A DNA stretch of 64,000 nucleotides from Streptomyces sp. Je 1-369 (GTDB lineage: Bacteria > Actinomycetota > Actinomycetes > Streptomycetales > Streptomycetaceae): NCBI RefSeq assembly GCF_026810505.1, contig NZ_CP101750.1:5203501-5267500 (forward strand), in the 5' to 3' direction. Both the position numbers and the translations under genes were made by a program. Below, piece by piece: positions 57,046 through 64,000 of the stretch (the stretch's first letter is position 1; each line of letters starts with the position of its first letter). The notes beneath the pieces were generated by a model. The model did not search any database. It was not told the DNA's origin and was given only the letters and a program-made list of their open reading frames with translations.

Positions 57046-57948
57046 GTGTCTGACCCGAACCTGAACGACGCCGTTGAGCCTCGCGGAGAGAACGCGGAGT
57101 CCGTGGAGGACCAGCTCGACATCGTCGAGGCGGCGGACGCCGAGGACCCGGACCAGGCCGACGCTGCCGACGCCGCCGCGGGTGAGCCCGCCGAAGAGGC
57201 CGCCATCCACCTTGAGGGCGACGCCGAGGCCGTAGCGGAGTCCGAGGAGGACGAGACCGCCGCAGCCGACGTCGCCGACGAGGAGGACGCCGAGGCCGCC
57301 GCGGACGAGCCCGAGGAGGAGGCCGAGCCGGTCGACCCGATCGTGGCCCTCCGCGAGGAGCTCCGCACCCTTCCCGGCGAGTGGTACGTCATCCACACCT
57401 ACGCCGGTTACGAGAACCGCGTGAAGACCAACCTCGAGCAGCGCGCCGTCTCGCTGAACGTCGAGGACTTCATCTTCCAGGCCGAGGTGCCGCAGGAAGA
57501 GGTCGCGCAGATCAAGAACGGCGAGCGCAAGACCATCCGTCAGAACAAGCTCCCCGGCTACGTGCTGGTGCGCATGGACCTGACGAACGAGTCCTGGGGC
57601 GTCGTCCGTAACACGCCCGGCGTCACCGGCTTCGTCGGCAACGCCTACGACCCGTACCCGCTGACCCTGGACGAGATCGTCAAGATGCTCGCCCCGGAGG
57701 CCGAGGAGAAGGCCGCCCGCGAGGCCGCAGAGGCCGAGGGCAAGCCGGCTCCGGCCCGCAAGGTCGAGGTGCAGGTCCTGGACTTCGAGGTGGGCGACTC
57801 GGTCACCGTCACCGACGGTCCGTTCGCGACGCTGCAGGCGACGATCAACGAGATCAACGCCGACTCGAAGAAGGTCAAGGGCCTCGTCGAGATCTTCGGT
57901 CGCGAGACCCCGGTCGAGCTCAGCTTCGACCAGATCCAGAAGAACTGA
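57046..57948 (+). CDS. nusG: Transcription termination/antitermination protein NusG
   Basis: A 300-residue NusG. The first 105 residues are an acidic Ala/Glu/Asp extension usual in streptomycetes. NGN domain: [20 protein letters not shown] (RNA polymerase contact), [23 protein letters not shown]-terminal KOW domain: [20 protein letters not shown] onward. GTG at 57046. Binds RNA polymerase and couples to Rho or ribosomes. Confidence 0.96.
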   Translation: MSDPNLNDAVEPRGENAESVEDQLDIVEAADAEDPDQADAADAAAGEPAEEAAIHLEGDAEAVAESEEDETAAADVADEEDAEAAADEPEEEAEPVDPIVALREELRTLPGEWYVIHTYAGYENRVKTNLEQRAVSLNVEDFIFQAEVPQEEVAQIKNGERKTIRQNKLPGYVLVRMDLTNESWGVVRNTPGVTGFVGNAYDPYPLTLDEIVKMLAPEAEEKAAREAAEAEGKPAPARKVEVQVLDFEVGDSVTVTDGPFATLQATINEINADSKKVKGLVEIFGRETPVELSFDQIQKN

Positions 57949-57973
57949 CGTTCCTGGAACACACGCTTCCGAA

Positions 57974-58017
57974 CAGGTCAGACGGGCTGCCAAAGCCGGT
58001 CTGACCTGCTCGGTTTT
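57974..58017 (+). terminator. Terminator after nusG
   Basis: 10-bp stem CAGGTCAGAC / GTCTGACCTG with an internal GGCT/AGCC helix, then GCTCGGTTTTT. A classic rho-independent signal between nusG and rplK. Confidence 0.92.
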
Positions 58018-58114
58018 TAGCCGCGCGACTATACCCGTTATCGTTGTGCGGTATGCCTCCATCCGGATGACCGGGTGGCTGGCTGAAAACTCTCACTAGG
58101 ACCCGGAGAGAGCA

Positions 58115-58549
58115 ATGCCTCCCAAGAAGAAGAAGGTCACGGGGCTGATCAAGCTCCAGATCCAGGCTGGTGCCGCCAACCCGGCCCCGCCGGTCGGCCC
58201 CGCGCTGGGCCAGCACGGCGTCAACATCATGGAGTTCTGCAAGGCCTACAACGCCGCGACCGAGTCGCAGCGTGGCTGGGTGATCCCGGTGGAGATCACG
58301 GTCTACGAAGACCGTTCCTTCACCTTCATCACCAAGACGCCGCCGGCCGCCAAGATGATCCTGAAGGCCGCTGGTGTCGAGAAGGGCTCCGGCGAGCCCC
58401 ACAAGACCAAGGTCGCCAAGGTCACCGAGGCGCAGATCCGCGAGATCGCGACGACCAAGATGGAAGACCTCAACGCCAACGACCTGGACGCCGCGTCGAA
58501 GATCATCGCCGGCACCGCCCGTTCCATGGGCATCACGGTCGAGGGCTGA
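58115..58549 (+). CDS. rplK: 50S ribosomal protein L11
   Basis: 144 residues: [41 protein letters not shown], with the linker and RNA-binding domain [15 protein letters not shown]; ends in [12 protein letters not shown]. Part of the GTPase-associated centre. ATG at 58115 behind GGAGAG. Confidence 0.98.
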
Positions 58550-58637
58550 GCCTCCTCCCCCGTCTGACCTTTCTCAGTGGCAGGGCCAAGCGCTGGTCCG
58601 AACCACGACTCCATACCTGAACAAACCAGGAGCAGAA

Positions 58638-59360
58638 GTGAAGCGCAGCAAGACTCTCCGCGCTGCGGACGCCAAGATCGACCGGGAGAAGCTGTACGCC
58701 CCGCTCGAGGCCGTCCGTCTCGCCAAGGAGACCTCCTCGACCAAGTTCGACGGCACCGTCGAGGTCGCCATGCGTCTGGGTGTCGACCCGCGCAAGGCCG
58801 ACCAGATGGTCCGCGGCACCGTGAACCTCCCGCACGGCACCGGCAAGACCGCCCGGGTCCTGGTCTTCGCGACCGGTGACCGTGCTGCGGCCGCGGAAGC
58901 CGCTGGGGCCGACATCGTCGGCGCCGACGAGCTCATCGACGAGGTCGCGAAGGGCCGTCTGGACTTCGACGCCGTCGTCGCCACCCCGGACCTCATGGGC
59001 AAGGTCGGCCGCCTCGGCCGCGTGCTCGGTCCGCGTGGTCTGATGCCGAACCCGAAGACCGGCACCGTGACCCCCGATGTCGTGAAGGCTGTCAACGACA
59101 TCAAGGGCGGCAAGATCGAGTTCCGCGTCGACAAGCACTCGAACCTGCACTTCATCATCGGCAAGGTGTCCTTCGACGACACCAAGCTGGTGGAGAACTA
59201 CGCCGCGGCCCTGGAGGAGATCCTCCGTCTGAAGCCGTCGGCCGCCAAGGGTCGCTACATCAAGAAGGCCGCCATCGCCACCACGATGGGCCCCGGCATT
59301 CCGCTGGACTCGAACCGCACCCGCAACCTCCTCACCGAGGAGGACCCGGCCGCCGTCTGA
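58638..59360 (+). CDS. rplA: 50S ribosomal protein L1
   Basis: 240 residues: [41 protein letters not shown], and the L1 signature in [18 protein letters not shown] at 58638 behind AGGAGCAG. Can autoregulate the L11 operon in other bacteria. Confidence 0.97.
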   Translation: MKRSKTLRAADAKIDREKLYAPLEAVRLAKETSSTKFDGTVEVAMRLGVDPRKADQMVRGTVNLPHGTGKTARVLVFATGDRAAAAEAAGADIVGADELIDEVAKGRLDFDAVVATPDLMGKVGRLGRVLGPRGLMPNPKTGTVTPDVVKAVNDIKGGKIEFRVDKHSNLHFIIGKVSFDDTKLVENYAAALEEILRLKPSAAKGRYIKKAAIATTMGPGIPLDSNRTRNLLTEEDPAAV

Positions 59361-59394
59361 ACCTGACGGCAGCCGCGTCGCGTACGCGTTCTGT

Positions 59395-59433
59395 GGACGG
59401 GCCCCGCAACCTTTCGAGGTGCGGGGCCCGTCC
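59395..59433 (+). terminator. Terminator after rplA
   Basis: 13-bp stem GGACGGGCCCCGC / GCGGGGCCCGTCC, extended by ACCT/AGGT with a TTCG tetraloop, then TGTTTGT. Confidence 0.92.
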
Positions 59434-59517
59434 TGTTTGTGTACGTGCCTTTCGGATACGTGTGTCAGTGGCCTGCGCTAGCGTGCAAGGTCCATGAATG
59501 CCAAGGGGTGGGACAAC

Positions 59518-60414
59518 ATGAACAGCACGACCATGCGCCGTGCCGGTCTCTCGATCGCGGTGGTCGCCGCACTGACCGGGCTCACGGCTTGCGGCTCGGG
59601 TGACTCCTCGGACAAGGCGGACGGGGGCGGCAAGGACGGCGGCGGCATCAAGCTGAGTCCGATAGCCGCCCTGCGCAGCGTCGAGAAGTCGACCGACAAG
59701 GCGGACACCGCCCGGGTCGACGGCACGACGACCATGGGTTCGCTGAGCTCCATGGACATGAAGGGCGTCATGGGCTGGTCCGACGGCATCACGGGCAATG
59801 TGACGGTGACCTTCACCGGCGGCACCCAGGCCCAGCAGATGAAGCAGATGGGCGCGACGGAGCTCGACTACCGCTATTTGAAGAACGGCTTCTACGCGAA
59901 CATGGGTGACACGTTCGCGGCCCAGGCGGGCGGCGGCAAGCACTGGCTCGAGTACGACTACGAGACGCTGGCCGAGCTGAGCGGCGCCGCCGGTGAGGCG
60001 TTCCAGGACCAGATGCAGAACACCACCCCGAACCAGTCCGTGAAGATGCTGCTGGCCTCCGGCGACGTGAAGCGCGTCGGCGAGGAGGAGGTCCGCGGGA
60101 AGAAGGCGGTGCACTACTCGGGCAAGGTCGACGTCGCGGACTTCACCGCCAAGAGCGCGGACCTGGACGAGGACAAGATGGCCGAGCTGAAGAAGCAGTT
60201 CGAACAGGCCGGTCTCAGCACCGAGACGATCGACATCTGGGTCGACGACGACGACCTCCTCGTCAAGAAGAGCGAGAAGGGCGAGACGAAGAACGGCACC
60301 TTCTCGCAGACGGCCTACTACAGCGACTACGGCACCGAGCTGAACGTGGAGAAGCCGCCGGCGTCGGACACCATGAGCTTCAAGGACCTGATGAACAAGC
60401 AGCCCGCGGCATAA
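59518..60414 (+). CDS. LppX/LprAFG-like lipoprotein, copy 1
   Basis: A secreted lipoprotein of 298 residues. The signal peptide ends in a lipobox (LTGLTAC, Cys about residue 25), followed by a Gly/Asp/Lys linker and a single beta-rich domain (about 50-290; YLKNGFYANMGDTF, GKKAVHYSGKVDVADF, WVDDDDLLVKK). The overall shape resembles lipid-binding LppX/LprG lipoproteins. ATG at 59518 is favoured by AAGGGGTGGG; another at 59494 is possible. A tandem paralogue follows. Confidence 0.85.
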   Translation: MNSTTMRRAGLSIAVVAALTGLTACGSGDSSDKADGGGKDGGGIKLSPIAALRSVEKSTDKADTARVDGTTTMGSLSSMDMKGVMGWSDGITGNVTVTFTGGTQAQQMKQMGATELDYRYLKNGFYANMGDTFAAQAGGGKHWLEYDYETLAELSGAAGEAFQDQMQNTTPNQSVKMLLASGDVKRVGEEEVRGKKAVHYSGKVDVADFTAKSADLDEDKMAELKKQFEQAGLSTETIDIWVDDDDLLVKKSEKGETKNGTFSQTAYYSDYGTELNVEKPPASDTMSFKDLMNKQPAA

Positions 60415-60495
60415 CTCGTGAGCTCCGGCCCCCGCCCCTCGGGTACTCTCTGCAATCAGCAAATGAGTCGATCATGTGTTCCTAGGGGTGGGGTC

Positions 60496-61350
60496 ATGAG
60501 TTTTTCCGTACGTGCGGGTCGCAAGAGAGCCGCAGGTGCCGCGCTGGCGGCCGTGCTGCTCGCCGGCGGCGCGGTCAGCTGCGGGTCGGAGAAGTCCGAC
60601 AAGGCGGGGCAGGACATGGCGCCCGCGGCGGCCGTGAAGAAGGCCGCGGACAAGACCGAGGACCTCACCTCGTTCACGTTCCGGATGAAGGGCACCGTCC
60701 CGGGCGACGGGCGGGTCCAGGCCGACGCGGCGATGAGCACCAAGCCGCTCGCCATGCAGATGAAGATGTCGGCGCCCGACCAGGGCCCGGAGAAGATGGA
60801 GCTGCGTTACGTCGACGGCGGCATCTACCTCGGCGGCGGAAAGGCGGCCGCGAAGGAGATGGACGGCAAGAGCTGGATCAAGTTCGACGCCAAGGCCATG
60901 GAGAAGGCGGGCGGCAAGTCCGCCCCCACCTCGGTCTCGGCGCAGGCCGACAACAACCCGGCTGACCAGTCCACGCTCCTGACCGGCTCCAAGGACCTGA
61001 AGAAGGTCGGCAGCGAGACCGTCGGCGGCGTCGAGACCACCCACTACACGGGCACGGTCACGCTGGACCAGATGCGCAAGCTCGTCGAGAACGAGGACGC
61101 GGCCACCAAGAAGCGTCACGAGAAGAGCATCAAGCAGTACGAGGGCATGGGCGTCGAGAAGCTCACGATGGACATGTGGGTCGACGGCGAGGACCACACC
61201 AAGCAGTTCCGCGCCCGTGGCAAGGGCGACAAGGGCCGCCTCGACATGACCATCACCTTCCTCGACTACAACAAGCCCGTGCACGTCGAGGCACCGCCGA
61301 AGGCACAGGTCATGGACCTCGCCAAGGAGATGAAGGGCCTCCAGGGCTGA
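60496..61350 (+). CDS. LppX/LprAFG-like lipoprotein, copy 2
   Basis: A 284-residue paralogue of the previous gene. Signal peptide with lipobox GGAVSC (Cys about 28), then a charged linker and the same domain (FTFRMKGTVPGDGRVQADAA; YVDGGIYLGGG; VGGVETTHYTGTVTLDQM; MDMWVDGEDHTKQFRARG). ATG at 60496 behind AGGGGTGGGG. The two lipoprotein genes sit between rplA and rplJ, a place also occupied by such genes in other streptomycetes as far as I know. Confidence 0.87.
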   Translation: MSFSVRAGRKRAAGAALAAVLLAGGAVSCGSEKSDKAGQDMAPAAAVKKAADKTEDLTSFTFRMKGTVPGDGRVQADAAMSTKPLAMQMKMSAPDQGPEKMELRYVDGGIYLGGGKAAAKEMDGKSWIKFDAKAMEKAGGKSAPTSVSAQADNNPADQSTLLTGSKDLKKVGSETVGGVETTHYTGTVTLDQMRKLVENEDAATKKRHEKSIKQYEGMGVEKLTMDMWVDGEDHTKQFRARGKGDKGRLDMTITFLDYNKPVHVEAPPKAQVMDLAKEMKGLQG

Positions 61351-61365
61351 CGGTTGCCGCCGGAT

Positions 61366-61395
61366 TTGCTTGACGCGACCCCGTTCGCGTACTCT
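61366..61395 (+). promoter_or_regulatory. Promoter of rplJ-rplL
   Basis: TTGCTT, 18 nt, TACTCT, followed about 7 nt later by the leader RNA. It overlaps the start of the intergenic space after the second lipoprotein. Confidence 0.65.
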
Positions 61396-61401
61396 TCCAC
61401 A

Positions 61402-61570
61402 GAAGCCAAAGACCGCTGGTCGTTGCCGTGTTCTCGCAAGAGGGTGCGGTGGCCGAAGGATCCGCTGAAACGGCGGACGACCCGCGCAGGTGACTGTGGA
61501 TGTGCTCCTGAATCGTATGCGATTCGGTTGAGCTCACGCCCCGTGCGCCTGCGCCGGGGCGTTTCGTTTT
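61402..61570 (+). ncRNA. L10 leader (autoregulatory rplJ leader RNA)
   Basis: The conserved actinobacterial L10 leader: several base-paired segments (GCTGGTCGTTGCCG region; CCGCTGAAACGGCGG; GAATCG/CGATTC) ending in a hairpin CGCCCCG / CGGGGCG plus TTTCGTTTT at 61537-61570. The known mechanism is that L10(L12)4 binds the leader and reduces rplJL expression. Confidence 0.85.
61537..61570 (+). terminator. Attenuator-like hairpin in the L10 leader
   Basis: CGCCCCG / CGGGGCG stem followed by TTTCGTTTT, 50 nt before the rplJ ATG. Confidence 0.75.
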
Positions 61571-61620
61571 GTCGGCCCCTTCTGAGCGGTCCTCATCACC
61601 CGGAAGGAGGCCGACGCTCT

Positions 61621-62151
61621 ATGCCGACGCCCGACAAGGCTGCCGCGGTAGCCGAGCTCACGGACAAGTTCCGCAGCTCGAACGCCGCCGTGCTGACCGA
61701 GTACCGGGGTCTCACCGTGGCCCAGCTCAAGCAGCTGCGCCGTTCCCTCGGTGAGAACTCCGAGTACGCCGTGGTGAAGAACACGCTGACCAAGATCGCG
61801 GCCAACGAGGCCGGGATCAACACGCTGGACGACCTCTTCAAGGGTCCGACGGCGGTTGCCTTCGTCACCGGTGACCCGGTGGAGTCGGCGAAGGGTCTTC
61901 GTGACTTCGCCAAGGACAACCCGAACCTCGTCATCAAGGGCGGTGTCCTTGACGGCAAGGCGCTGTCCGCCGATGAGTTCAAGAAGCTCGCGGACCTCGA
62001 GTCCCGCGAGGTTCTGCTCGCCAAGCTGGCCGGTGCCATGAAGGGCAAGCAGACGCAGACTGCGCAGCTCTTCCAGGCTCTGCCGTCGAAGTTCGTCCGC
62101 ACCGCGGAAGCGCTTCGCGCCAAGAAGGCCGAGCAGGGCGGTGCCGAGTAA
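61621..62151 (+). CDS. rplJ: 50S ribosomal protein L10
   Basis: 176 residues: [54 protein letters not shown]. The C-terminal helix binds L7/L12 dimers. ATG at 61621 behind GGAAGGAGG. Followed by rplL in the same transcript. Confidence 0.98.
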   Translation: MPTPDKAAAVAELTDKFRSSNAAVLTEYRGLTVAQLKQLRRSLGENSEYAVVKNTLTKIAANEAGINTLDDLFKGPTAVAFVTGDPVESAKGLRDFAKDNPNLVIKGGVLDGKALSADEFKKLADLESREVLLAKLAGAMKGKQTQTAQLFQALPSKFVRTAEALRAKKAEQGGAE

Positions 62152-62264
62152 TTCGGCTCGCGCATTGATCGCCGCCCGCTAGGGCGACGGTCGCAGCGGG
62201 CCCAACGTACGCCCGCCTTCATATACACCCGGCACCAGCCGAATTAGTGGAAGGATCGCCCATC

Positions 62265-62645
62265 ATGGCGAAGCTCAGCCAGGAAGACCTGCTCGCTCAG
62301 TTCGAGGACCTCACCCTCATCGAGCTCTCCGAGTTCGTGAAGGCCTTCGAGGAGAAGTTCGACGTCACCGCCGCCGCCGCGGTCGCCGCCGCCCCCGCCG
62401 GCCCGGCCGCCGCCGCCGAGGTCGCCGAGGAGCAGGACGAGTTCGACGTCATCCTCACCGGCGCCGGCGAGAAGAAGATCCAGGTCATCAAGGTCGTGCG
62501 CGAGCTCACCTCCCTGGGTCTCAAGGAGGCCAAGGACCTCGTCGACGGCACCCCGAAGCCGGTCCTCGAGAAGGTCACCAAGGAGGCCGCCGAGAAGGCT
62601 GCCGAGTCCCTCAAGGGCGCCGGTGCCTCCGTCGAGGTCAAGTGA
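62265..62645 (+). CDS. rplL: 50S ribosomal protein L7/L12
   Basis: 126 residues: N-terminal dimerisation domain ([20 protein letters not shown]), Ala-rich hinge, and the conserved C-terminal factor-binding domain ([30 protein letters not shown]). ATG at 62265 behind GGAAGGA. Confidence 0.98.
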   Translation: MAKLSQEDLLAQFEDLTLIELSEFVKAFEEKFDVTAAAAVAAAPAGPAAAAEVAEEQDEFDVILTGAGEKKIQVIKVVRELTSLGLKEAKDLVDGTPKPVLEKVTKEAAEKAAESLKGAGASVEVK

Positions 62646-62712
62646 CTTCACGAGTCTTCTGACTCTGTTTCCCGCTCGTACGGCGTAACGCTGTAACGCG
62701 CGGGTCGCCTAA

Positions 62713-62745
62713 GGCGATCACCCATGTGGGTGGTCGCCTTTCGGC
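62713..62745 (+). terminator. Hairpin (partial terminator/attenuator) after rplL
   Basis: 11-bp stem GGCGATCACCC / GGGTGGTCGCC with an ATGT loop, one G-T mismatch, followed by TTTCGG. Confidence 0.8.
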
Positions 62746-63027
62746 GTTCACGGGCGCCCCGCGGGGGTGCCTTGCGATGTCGGTCCCGACGAGTATGGTG
62801 ATCTTCGTTGTGCCTCGGGACGGCCCGTGACGGTGACGATCTCAGGGCGATGTCGGGGCATGGGGGGCCTTGACGAACCGCACGCAGCGCGCAATTCTCA
62901 GGACGCGTCGTCACAACGATCCGGATCCGAGGCATGGATCGGCGGCGAAGAGGGCAGTATCGATGTGCATCGAGGGCGTGGCTTGCAGCAGGGGTTGAGA
63001 ACAACGAGGGTCTTCAAAAACCCGCAC

Positions 63028-63056
63028 TGGACATCAGTGGGCCGAGTGGCTACACT
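63028..63056 (+). promoter_or_regulatory. rpoB promoter
   Basis: TGGACA, 17 nt, TACACT: a good housekeeping sigma match about 160 nt upstream of the rpoB start. Confidence 0.75.
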
Positions 63057-63219
63057 GACCCTTTGCGCTGCCTGTTAGCTGCCTCCTGCCCGTCACCAGG
63101 GGCATGCCCATGCTTGAGCACTGTGGATTTGATTCTCCCTGACCTGGGATGTCTGTCTCCGTGTCCAGCCTGGGACCGGTACGCGCGTAGTGAGTCCGAG
63201 CCCTCGGAAGGACCCCCTC

Positions 63220-64000
63220 TTGGCCGCCTCGCGCACTGCCTCGACCGCGAATACGAACAACGGCGCCAGCACCGCCCCGCTGCGCATCTCCTTTGCAAAG
63301 ATCAAGGAGCCCCTCGAGGTTCCGAACCTTCTTGCGCTGCAGACCGAGAGCTTTGACTGGCTGCTCGGCAATGACGCGTGGAAGGCTCGTGTCGAGGCGG
63401 CTCTGGACAGCGGACAGGACGTCCCCACCAAGTCCGGTCTGGAGGAGATCTTCGAGGAGATCTCCCCGATCGAGGACTTCTCCGGGTCGATGTCCCTGAC
63501 GTTCCGCGACCACCGTTTCGAGCCCCCGAAGAACTCCATCGACGAGTGCAAGGAGCGCGACTTCACGTTCGCCGCCCCGCTCTTCGTCACCGCCGAGTTC
63601 ACCAACAACGAGACCGGCGAGATCAAGTCCCAGACGGTCTTCATGGGCGATTTCCCGCTCATGACCAACAAGGGCACCTTCGTCATCAACGGCACCGAGC
63701 GTGTCGTCGTGTCGCAGCTGGTCCGTTCGCCGGGCGTCTACTTCGATTCCTCGATCGACAAGACGTCCGACAAGGACATCTTCTCCGCCAAGATCATCCC
63801 GTCCCGGGGTGCCTGGCTGGAGATGGAGATCGACAAGCGCGACATGGTCGGTGTCCGCATCGACCGCAAGCGCAAGCAGTCGGTCACCGTTCTGCTCAAG
63901 GCTCTCGGTTGGACGACCGAGCAGATCCTCGAGGAGTTCGGCGAGTACGAGTCCATGCGCGCCACCCTGGAGAAGGACCACACCCAGGGCCAGGACGACG
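63220..64000 (+). CDS. rpoB: DNA-directed RNA polymerase subunit beta (5' part)
   Basis: The first 260 residues of the beta subunit, open to the window edge. The start is TTG at 63220 behind GGAAGGA (reading [17 protein letters not shown], translated with Met). It continues with the conserved [58 protein letters not shown] and [16 protein letters not shown]. The rifampicin-binding region lies outside the window. The TTG start is easily missed by ATG/GTG-only gene calling. Confidence 0.97.
   Translation, partial: MAASRTASTANTNNGASTAPLRISFAKIKEPLEVPNLLALQTESFDWLLGNDAWKARVEAALDSGQDVPTKSGLEEIFEEISPIEDFSGSMSLTFRDHRFEPPKNSIDECKERDFTFAAPLFVTAEFTNNETGEIKSQTVFMGDFPLMTNKGTFVINGTERVVVSQLVRSPGVYFDSSIDKTSDKDIFSAKIIPSRGAWLEMEIDKRDMVGVRIDRKRKQSVTVLLKALGWTTEQILEEFGEYESMRATLEKDHTQGQDD

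Larger units (their letters stand above)
62646..63219. other. 574-bp rplL-rpoB intergenic region
   Basis: This contains a hairpin 70 nt after rplL, the rpoB promoter at 63028 and a leader of about 150 nt before rpoB. No gene is seen. The length and content match the streptomycete rplL-rpoB spacer. Confidence 0.75.

Overview
The window is high-GC actinobacterial chromosome and almost certainly Streptomyces. The gene order supports this: korAB, a two-component system, a second nuo cluster, htpX, yajQ, tRNA-Tyr carrying an integrated element, rpmG, two MaoC dehydratases, murB, aspartate aminotransferase, tRNA-Trp, secE, nusG, rplK, rplA, two lipoproteins, rplJ, rplL, rpoB. GTG starts and 4-nt GTGA/ATGA gene overlaps are frequent, and rpoB starts with TTG. 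The assignment rests on recognised protein families and synteny from memory; no database was searched.

Region 1 (1-14.7 kb) holds chromosomal genes. They are a secreted M28 aminopeptidase (cut by the window edge), membrane proteins, a VOC protein, a RarD-type permease, an NmrA-like oxidoreductase divergent from its probable HxlR regulator, the ferredoxin-linked 2-oxoacid oxidoreductase korAB, and a NarL-type response regulator with two tandem paralogous sensor kinases. Region 2 (14.8-25.0 kb) is one tightly overlapping operon, nuoABCHIJKLMN. It encodes the membrane arm plus NuoB, NuoC and NuoI of a complex I-like machine, but no NuoD, E, F or G. Region 3 (25.2-29.0 kb) holds HtpX, YccF, a barstar-like protein, an SMI1/KNR4-like protein, a GlsB-type membrane protein and YajQ.

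Region 4 (29.2-41.9 kb) is an actinobacterial integrative and conjugative element of the SLP1/pSAM2 type, inserted into the 3' end of tRNA-Tyr. It is bounded by 72-bp perfect direct repeats (29240-29311 and 41836-41907). The backbone is int, xis, rep (HUH type), an SpdB-like membrane protein, a TraB-type FtsK/SpoIIIE translocase and a GntR regulator. The variable part holds a small-protein operon, an HTH/Nudix pair that may provide conjugal immunity (like pSAM2 Pif), and a visibly A/T-richer two-gene cassette: a ParB/Srx-fold protein coupled to a DNA adenine methylase. I consider this cassette the best candidate for an undescribed system. A 906-residue NACHT NTPase lies just outside the right att site.

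Region 5 (44.7-56.4 kb) returns to core chromosome: oxidoreductases, an amidohydrolase followed by a minisatellite, tRNA-Thr and tRNA-Met, rpmG, a HadAB-like dehydratase pair, a TetR/MFS pair sharing an operator motif, murB, an NmrA-like gene divergent from a second TetR gene, adenosine deaminase and an aspartate aminotransferase. Region 6 (56.5-64.0 kb) is the secE-nusG-ribosomal protein-rpoB block with clear terminators and an L10-type leader. rpoB runs off the right edge.
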